Shown in pieces: positions 5,736-10,351 of a stretch of 10,351 nt of DNA. The stretch is taken from contig MU646408.1 in assembly GCA_026770585.1 (NCBI GenBank), positions 777,896-788,246 on the forward strand, in the 5' to 3' direction. This DNA is from Baffinella frigidus. Its lineage: Eukaryota > Cryptophyceae > Cryptomonadales > Baffinellaceae. Below the pieces are notes generated by a model that was not told the origin of the DNA, did not search any database, and worked only from the letters and a program-made list of their open reading frames with translations. A program made the position numbers and the translations under genes. The first letter of the stretch is position 1, and every line of letters starts with the position of its first letter.

Positions 5736-5995
5736 TGGAAATCGCGCTGCCTGCGACGAGGCTTCCTACCATGAATGAAAGTGTCCAGCCCTAGATGGGA
5801 TTGATTAAGTTAACATTTGGGATCCATCAAGTTAACATGGAGGAAAACGAGGGAATTTCGGCCATCACCTCACAGACGTGGTGCGTCACCTCTGAGACAA
5901 CTCCAATGCTCACTGCGACCTTTTCAATCCGCGAATCTGTTCATGCCCATTGGGGCTCACGTGTGCCAACCTGGGGGGCTCATATTCATAGGCTC
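5736..5995. other. No gene recognised; short AAGTTAACAT duplication
   Basis: A 27-base spaced direct repeat, with unit GGGAT..AT.AAGTTAACAT, is present at about 5797-5840. The rest shows nothing I can support, and the two overlapping open frames here have no recognisable content. Confidence 0.4.
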
Positions 5996-6154
5996 GCAAC
6001 CTATAATTAGTTTTGTAAAGCAACTCGTTCTGGTACAAATTATGAAACAAGGTCCATTTAAAACTAAAAAGGGCTCCAATTCCTTTTTAAACGAGGTCTT
6101 GTTTTATAATTTGTACCAAGAACGAGTTGCTTTACAAAACTAATTATAGGTTGC
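5996..6154. repeat. Fold-back element E, near-perfect palindrome
   Basis: The left arm, about 5996-6052, starts GCAACCTATAATTAGTTTTG. The right arm, about 6096-6154, ends with its complement CAAAACTAATTATAGGTTGC. Only a few mismatches occur over nearly 58 bases, around an AT-rich loop of about 43 bases. The element is 159 bp and clearly more AT-rich than its surroundings. Confidence 0.93.
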
Positions 6155-6400
6155 GCCGCTATTAATATGGGACAGCAACTCGACGTCGCATCGCAAATAG
6201 CTCCTACCTGACAGGAGAACTGCTTTTTCTTTTTTATGACCCTCGGAAAGGACCTCGACGAAACTCGGGAGCCGTTTGGAAAGTGTTCAACCACTCACAA
6301 CAAGAGAACCCTCTCCGACAGGTTTGCAAGGGGCGGTAAGGAAAAGGAAATCTCATCGTTGCTGGATCCGGATCCCACAACCGACGACTGGTGCGACCCC
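6155..6400. other. No feature recognised between E and D-type copy
   Basis: This is about 245 bases of unique-looking sequence. It contains GGATCCGGATCC at 6364-6375. No coding or structural feature is supported. Confidence 0.35.
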
Positions 6401-6650
6401 AGAGAGAGAGTTCTTGGTTGACGACCAACTGGTCCGGATCCACCTCATTATGGCTCAGATGGTTTTAGCGGACCGGTCTCGCGCCATGGGAGTTGTCTTA
6501 CCATATTCTTTACTCAACGCATAAGTTGACAGATTTGTAGGGGAGTTGACTTAGGAAAAGGACTTTAAAATGTCTGTTTGAGCGCCATGGGAGTTTGAAT
6601 CCCCTTCTCCAGGTAGCCTTATATCTACCTTGCTAGGTTTCGTGCACTGG
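6401..6650 (+). mobile_element. Family D copy 2, left arm missing, fused to a related segment
   Basis: Bases 6401-6577 match the centre and right arm of the full element at 3280-3562 (AG run, GACGACCAACTGGTCCGG, GTTGTCTTACCATATT, GACAGATTTGTAGGGGAG). The left arm is absent. At 6580 the sequence switches to a second GAGCGCCATGGGAG followed by CCAGGTAGCCTTATATCT, which matches 8539-8608. The copy is therefore a composite of two segment types that both include CGCCATGGGA. Confidence 0.8.
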
Positions 6651-7160
6651 CCACATGTCCTCGTTACAGGGTTGCTCTTCCGTGCTGCGTCGGAGCACTC
6701 TGACACGCGCGCACGACGCACATGCCACGCACCCTGCACACCATGGACCAGTGCCGTTTGCCAGCGAGGGGTTCCGTTTCAATCTCTCACCTTGTCACGT
6801 TTTCAGAAAAGATAGGGGTCCTTAAGGTCACTTAGGTTCTGTTAACTCCCACCATGGACGGACACCGGAACGTATCCTGCAGAAAGGCCCGCGTCCTTTC
6901 GGATCACTTACCGGATCTCGCCGGACGGGAGCCTCTTGCGCTTAATGCGAGGCTCCCACGCAAGAGTGTAACACTGACCTGGAAAAACAAGTCAGTTCAC
7001 ACGGAATCTGTATCAACTTTCCGAAATTTCGATTTTTCTCGGTGAGAATGTTGACTTATGAGCTTTTCAAAATAGCCAGATTTTGCTATTTTTACTACAC
7101 GGCACTCTGCCCTCCACTCTTGCGTGGTCAGGACCTATGAGTCGAGGCTTACAATCTCAT
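6651..7160. other. No gene recognised; small hairpins
   Basis: Two short hairpins are visible. One is GGGAGCCTC/GAGGCTCCC at 6927-6957, with an overlapping CTCTTGCG/CGCAAGAG pairing. The other is AAAATAGC/GCTATTTT at 7069-7092. A weak inverted repeat pairs GCACTGGCCACATG (about 6644) with CATGGACCAGTGC (about 6744). Open frames of 61-63 codons have no recognisable content. Confidence 0.45.
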
Positions 7161-7312
7161 CCGGACGAGTGTTCATAATGAATACGATTTCGGGGATCTC
7201 CGGTCCAATTCTGGTGTATCTTAAGGATCTAAATAAAGTCTCGATAGACGACTGTCTTATTTCTACCCATTAAGATACACCAAAATTGTATTCATTATGA
7301 ATACTCGGCGGG
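7161..7312. repeat. Fold-back element L
   Basis: The left arm CCGGACGAGTGTTCATAATG and the right arm CATTATGAATACTCGGCGG pair, as do the inner GGTGTATCTTAA and TTAAGATACACC. The left arm has about 21 extra bases between the two paired blocks. The element is about 152 bp. Confidence 0.88.
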
Positions 7313-7374
7313 ATCAAATCTAGCTACTTAGACAGCCACATGGTTGCACACGGCACGCACTCAGCAAATCTAAC

Positions 7375-7544
7375 TAGAAAAGGTCGGATCAAAAGGGGGC
7401 CCTCGTAAGTCAATTCCTTCACAAAACCAACACCTTAAGTTGTAAAGAGGATTTTTTCGGCATTGTAAGATCTTGGGGTTTAAAATTTTGTACCTGGAAT
7501 TGACTGATGGACTTAAGAGCGCCCCTTTGACCCCCCCTTTTCTA
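7375..7544. repeat. Fold-back element M
   Basis: TAGAAAAGG..GGATCAAAAGGGG and GTAAGTCAATTCC on the left pair with GGAATTGACT, CCCCTTTGACCC and CCTTTTCTA on the right, with small gaps. The element is about 170 bp, with an AT-rich centre. Confidence 0.82.
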
Positions 7545-7581
7545 ACGAAATGAGTGCCGCGCATGAAGTGCATTCTCGTTA

Positions 7582-7738
7582 CGCAAGCTTCCAGCCCTGG
7601 ATGGCTTCCCTGGGACCTGAAGCGGATCAAATCCCCTCCACGCTCACCCCTTTTTCAGACTTTCCAAAACAAGGTGAGCGTAGAGGGGGTTTGATCCGCT
7701 TCAGGTCCCAGAAAGCCCCCCAGGGCTGGACGCTTGCG
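7582..7738. repeat. Fold-back element N, 66-bp arms
   Basis: The left arm 7582-7648 (CGCAAGCTTCCAGCCCTGG and on) and the right arm 7673-7738 are complementary over their full length with a few mismatches and one gap. The loop is 24 bases. The element is 157 bp and would form a very stable hairpin if transcribed. Confidence 0.95.
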
Positions 7739-7850
7739 AAAGTAATTCGGTGCGACGTTGCTCGCAGGTCGACGATGCTCGTTCGTGGCAGACAGGCGCT
7801 CGCGCAAGTCATCGAAAGGTCCTCGCTCCTCCCTCCCCCGCGCCTCGGCC
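7739..7850. other. No feature recognised after element N
   Basis: Unique-looking GC-rich sequence leads into the GGGCTCAAA repeat. Overlapping frames are open but run into the tandem repeat and show no recognisable domain. Confidence 0.3.
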
Positions 7851-7852
7851 CC

Positions 7853-7907
7853 CAAAGGGCTCAAAGGGCTCAAAGGGCTCAAAGGCTTCTCAAAGGGCTC
7901 CAAGGGT
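7853..7907. repeat. 9-bp tandem repeat (GGGCTCAAA)
   Basis: About five units of AAAGGGCTC, the later ones imperfect (AAAGGCTTCTC, AAGGGTTC), are in tandem. The 9-base unit produces GSK- or AQR-type peptide repeats in open frames, which I do not regard as coding. Confidence 0.9.
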
Positions 7908-7940
7908 TCACCTCGTTCGCAGCGTCATGTACTCACGCAC

Positions 7941-7992
7941 AGACCTCCTGAACCATTGCCTCGAGGAGACCTCCTGAACCATTGCCTCGAGG
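7941..7992. repeat. 26-bp tandem repeat, two exact units
   Basis: Two identical 26-base units begin AGACCTCCTGAACCATTGCC. The core CCTCCTGAACCATT also occurs in the 33-bp repeat at 8653-8735, and its complement at 8306-8370. Confidence 0.92.
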
Positions 7993-8167
7993 ATAGTGCA
8001 CTGCTAGCCAGAAGATTTTGTATCAGTCAACTTTGAAAAAACGGGAAAGAGGTGTAGTAAAATGGAAGCCACTGTTGCGTCCGGGATTCTAAAGTGGACA
8101 GTTTCAAGGGAGGGTTGACTTGAGCAAAAACTCGTGGCTCGCAGTGCAGAGGCCATTGCCTCCCGGG
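7993..8167. other. No feature recognised
   Basis: I see no coding or repeat structure in these 175 bases before the family B copy. Confidence 0.3.
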
Positions 8168-8270
8168 ACTCTCTCGAGTGACCATAAGGTGAATATTCTC
8201 CCTAACTCGCCCTAGGCAGGTCCTAGGACCCTACCGTAGGGTGTATGAGCCTACTGGCCACTTAAGGGAT
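8168..8270. mobile_element. Family B inverted-repeat element, copy 2
   Basis: The core CTCGCCCTAGGCAGGTCCTA, CCCTACCGTAGGG and GAGCCTACT is shared with 2873-2974, and the right end CCACTTAAGGGAT is identical. The left end is diverged (CTCTCTCGAGTGACC). The length is 103 bp. Confidence 0.8.
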
Positions 8271-8305
8271 ACGCACTTTTCTCTCTCATCGCACATGGCA
8301 TGGAG

Positions 8306-8370
8306 CTTTGGTTCAGGAGGTTTTGGTTCAGGAGGCGGGCGAGACTTTGGTTCAGGAGGCGGGCGAGACT
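8306..8370. repeat. GGTTCAGGAGG tandem repeat
   Basis: Three units carry GGTTCAGGAGG; the last two share the 22-base segment GGTTCAGGAGGCGGGCGAGACT. The core is the reverse complement of CCTCCTGAACC found at 7941-7992 and 8653-8735. Confidence 0.9.
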
Positions 8371-8390
8371 CACACACGTTATGCAGAGTG

Positions 8391-8608
8391 TAGCGAGAGA
8401 GTTGTTGATTGACAACCAAGTGGTCCGGGCCCGCTTTGTCACCGAGGTGGTTTGGCCGGTCCGCGCGCGCGCGAGAGAGAGAGTTCTGTATTCATGGCCA
8501 CTGCGAATCTGTAACCAAGGTGATTTCAGCGGGATAACGAGCGCCATGGGACGTTGAATTCCTTTTTTCAGGTAGCCTTTTATATCTGCCTTTCTGTGCA
8601 CGTCCTGC
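8391..8608 (+). mobile_element. Family D-related composite copy
   Basis: Bases 8391-8460 resemble the D centre (GAGAGTTGTTGATTGACAACCAA.TGGTCCGG). A second GAGAGAGAGTTCT follows, then TGATTTCAGCGGG and GCGCCATGGGA. Next comes CAGGTAGCCTTTTATATCTGC, matching 6580-6650. The GC dinucleotide run at 8462-8471 and AG run at 8471-8482 are short microsatellites. No long terminal arms are seen. Confidence 0.65.
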
Positions 8609-8652
8609 ACTCACGAACTTGGGTCCAAATGGCTCAAAGAGCGCGCTGTGGG

Positions 8653-8735
8653 TCCGCAGGGTGTGTCCTCCTGAACCATTATGGTTCCGCAGAATGTGTC
8701 CTCCTGAACCATTGGGGTTCCGCAGGGTGTGTCCG
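8653..8735. repeat. 33-bp tandem repeat
   Basis: TCCGCAG..TGTGTCCTCCTGAACCATT recurs with a period of 33 bases from 8653, 8686 and 8719, the third unit incomplete. It contains the shared core CCTCCTGAACCATT. Confidence 0.9.
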
Positions 8736-8810
8736 GAGCCGCTGGTGTTTGGGCGGGAGGACCTTGTCTACGATTTCGCCTCAGGATCCAGCGATGATGT
8801 GAGCCCTAGC

Positions 8811-8941
8811 ATCCACTTTCCAGAACCCAGAATCCACTTTCCAGAACCCAGAATCCAGTTTCCAGAACCCAGAACCCAGAATCCAGTTTCCAGAACCCAG
8901 AATCCAGAATCCAGAACCCAGAATCCAGTTTCCAGAACCTA
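8811..8941. repeat. CCAGAA(C/T)C minisatellite, 7-bp based
   Basis: Seven-base units CCAGAAC/CCAGAAT are arranged in higher-order blocks with CACTTTCCAGAACCCAGAAT and CAGTTTCCAGAAC. All frames through the array are open and give FPEPRIQ- or LDSGFW-type peptide repeats, so the long minus-strand frame at 8806-9351 is an artefact of the repeat. Confidence 0.93.
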
Positions 8942-9009
8942 GATTGCCACTCGCAGTCATCCGAATCTTCTGAAAGTTGCAGACCTGAACAGGCCCCTGT
9001 GACTGACCA

Positions 9010-9149
9010 CCACCAACCCTCACAATCGGACCAAATCGACGAGTTTTTGGAGCCACTTTCCTTTGACAGAGGCGTCAGATCTGACCCCTCTGCCGGGGCA
9101 ATCTGAGGTCTTGAAATTGACGATTTGTTCCTCCCGTGAGGGTTTGTGG
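9010..9149 (+). mobile_element. Family H inverted-repeat element, copy 2
   Basis: The ends CCACCAACCCTCACA and CGTGAGGGTTTGTGG, and the inner ACCAAATCGACGA and GACGATTTGTTCC, match the copy at 4954-5103. The middle is diverged. The length is about 140 bp. Confidence 0.82.
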
Positions 9150-9184
9150 CATGATGGATTGTCGCTGCCTCCCGCCTGCATCCT

Positions 9185-9370
9185 AGAGCTATTCCGGTAG
9201 GACTTGTCGCTTTTTCGATTTCGCGACTTCGAGACTTCAAGACTTCATTTGTACCATGAGATTTGAAACGGTGTGTTTTAAAACGTTTTACGCCCTTTAA
9301 AACCTTTTTGAAGTCTAAAATTTTGAAATCTCGAAGTCGAAAACGCGACAAGTCCTACCGGAATAGCTCT
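9185..9370. repeat. Fold-back element G
   Basis: AGAGCTATTCCGGTAGGACT and TTGTCGC on the left pair with GCGACAAG and TCCTACCGGAATAGCTCT on the right. Inner CGACTTCGAGA and GAAGTC blocks also pair with gaps. The element is 186 bp. Its right end lies one base from the family F copy at 9372. Confidence 0.92.
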
Positions 9371-9371
9371 A

Positions 9372-9497
9372 CCACGCCAGAATGATCGAAACATCCACGT
9401 TTGACATCTTTCAAGGGAAACCCCTTGAATGCTTAAGTCAACCACGTCAGATCTTACGTGGATAAGGCGTCGGTTTCCCTCGATCAATCTGGCGTGG
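9372..9497 (+). mobile_element. Family F inverted-repeat element, copy 2
   Basis: This is 126 bp, the same length as 5610-5735 and closely similar throughout, with ends CCACGCCAGAATGATCGA and TCGATCAATCTGGCGTGG. The core CATCTTTCAAGGGAAACCCC is identical between the copies. Confidence 0.92.
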
Positions 9498-9572
9498 TAC
9501 TGTTGATCCAGGGCGTTCTCCCTAATGCACCTTTGGTTGAGTTTGAGACATCCCCCCTTTCTCCTCTGTTAT

Positions 9573-9732
9573 CCACACAGCGGACTTCGAAGGGATTTCG
9601 AATACCCCTTAGGCGATAAAACCTACACCCCTGCGGTAGGCAACCCGTAGGGACATAGGGGGGTTCCCACGGATAGGTAACGGAAAGACGCCCCGATTTG
9701 GGCCGACAATCCCTTGGTAGCCCGCTGTGTGG
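9573..9732 (+). mobile_element. Family A inverted-repeat element, copy 3
   Basis: This is 160 bp from CCACACAGCGGACTTCGAAG to CTTGGTAGCCCGCTGTGTGG, in the same orientation as the intronic copy at 1533-1693. The core is GCGGTAGGCAACCCGTAGGG with ATAGGGGGGTTCC. Confidence 0.88.
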
Positions 9733-10205
9733 GTGGGAGGATACGGTCTCCCCAACGTTGGTGTGTTGGTGCTTTGTATTACACTCACATCGCATCAGAA
9801 CCTACCTCGCCGTCGAGAGGTAAGAAACAGTCTGGTCCACCCACCACCCTGTGGACTACGAACCTTTCATCAAAAGTCAACTTACCTGAAGACAATTAAC
9901 TTCAGGATTTTTCTAGTGCAAATTGGTTACGCAACACCCCGGAATCCGGGGTCAACGAAACACTCGCAGCCCACCGAGTCGTTGATGAGACAAGAGAAAT
10001 CTGTCTTTTTGTCTCCTGTGCCAGGACGGCGAATCACTTTGGATTGAAAATCATCAGGATTGAAAATCATCATTTTTCGTGGATTTCCAGAATGAGGGCA
10101 GCATCCTGGTCTAGGGTTCAGGATTTAGAGTATGGGGTTTTGGGTTCAGGGGTCCCTAAATCCTAGACCGTCTCCCTCAAAACTGAAAAGCCTTTTGCAT
10201 TTCAG
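9733..10205. other. No gene recognised; short tandem repeat and telomere-like remnant
   Basis: The features visible are a small palindrome CCCCGGAATCCGGGG (9939-9953), CTGAAGACAATTAACTTCAG (about 9887-9906), and a two-unit 16-base tandem repeat GGATTGAAAATCATCA (10041-10072). A G-rich stretch (TAGGGTTCAGGATTTAGAG and on, about 10112-10170) is reminiscent of degenerate TTTAGGG and partly pairs with CCCTAAATCCTAGACC. Confidence 0.5.
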
Positions 10206-10351
10206 ACAAGGCGGATGTACTTTATCACCCTCGGCTGCGTGGTGCACCGCCGCCCGGACCAAAACAGGCACATGCCCCCCTTCCACTTAGCAGCGACCCA
10301 AGATATTTCCCCCCGGATTCTCGGTTGGAATCCATAGCAATGGATAAGATT
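10206..10351 (+). CDS. Possible partial exon, product unknown
   Basis: A plausible acceptor (TTTTGCATTTCAG) is followed by a GC-rich stretch unlike the AT-richer DNA before it. One frame, starting DKADVLYHPRLRG, stays open to the window edge. Another gives RRMYFITLGCVVHRRPDQN and stops near 10336. I recognise neither product and cannot choose a frame. The call rests on base composition and the acceptor alone, and could be wrong. Confidence 0.25.

Noticed and set aside
7655-8036. Frames with GSK/AQR repeats resembling a low-complexity protein
   Set aside because: The 9-base tandem unit explains the peptide repeat, and the frames run into element N or a second tandem repeat.
8653-8941. CRISPR-like array
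   Set aside because: Units are contiguous tandem repeats without unique spacers, in a eukaryotic context.
8806-9351. 181-codon minus-strand open frame with GFW-type repeats
   Set aside because: Half of it is the CCAGAA minisatellite and the rest crosses the H and G inverted-repeat elements; no conserved domain is visible.
10206-10351. Continuation of the PTEN-family gene by a further exon
   Set aside because: It shares only a short GACAAGGCG string with exon 6, is 6 kb away, and exon 6 already ends in a stop after a complete C2 domain.

Overview
The window looks like nuclear DNA of a microbial eukaryote. It carries one spliced protein-coding gene with long repeat-filled introns, plant/alga-type telomeric repeats (CCCTAAA on the + strand), many micro- and minisatellites, and a very high density of short inverted-repeat (fold-back) elements. 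I see no bacterial operon, rRNA, tRNA or CRISPR. The telomere type and one GC-AG intron would fit an alga or alveolate (for example a chromerid or dinoflagellate relative), but this is a weak inference and I do not name a species.

Region 1 (1-4172): the 3' part of a PTEN-family phosphatase gene on the + strand, reconstructed as six exons: 163-207, 628-788, 875-1299, 1432-1516 (end uncertain), 2505-2621 and 4044-4172. Together they encode the end of the dual-specificity phosphatase domain (NLC motif, DHN general-acid loop, CX5R loop HCQGGKGRTG, TI loop GVTSPSQ) and a C2 domain, ending about 20 residues after the C2. The N-terminal exons lie outside the window or are lost. Introns 1 and 3, and the sequence before the first exon, are largely degenerate telomeric repeat. 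Intron 4 holds a G-rich telomere-like minisatellite, a MITE-like element and a CT microsatellite. Intron 5 holds five different inverted-repeat elements. In three introns the splice acceptor and first exon bases are duplicated 150-230 bp upstream.

Region 2 (4173-10205): about 6 kb with no gene I can support. It starts with a CCCTCTCA-type minisatellite and then contains a mosaic of fold-back elements, mostly 100-190 bp, many of unrelated sequence. Several belong to families with two or three copies in the window: A (about 160 bp, three copies), B (about 102 bp, two), D (three related copies, two of them incomplete), F (126 bp, two) and H (140-150 bp, two). Minisatellites lie between them, three sharing the core CCTCCTGAACC.

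Region 3 (10206-10351): a possible partial exon after a good-looking splice acceptor, with no recognised product.

The inverted-repeat elements occur both in the introns and in the intergenic DNA, so the introns appear to have grown by the same repeat processes that built the flanking DNA.
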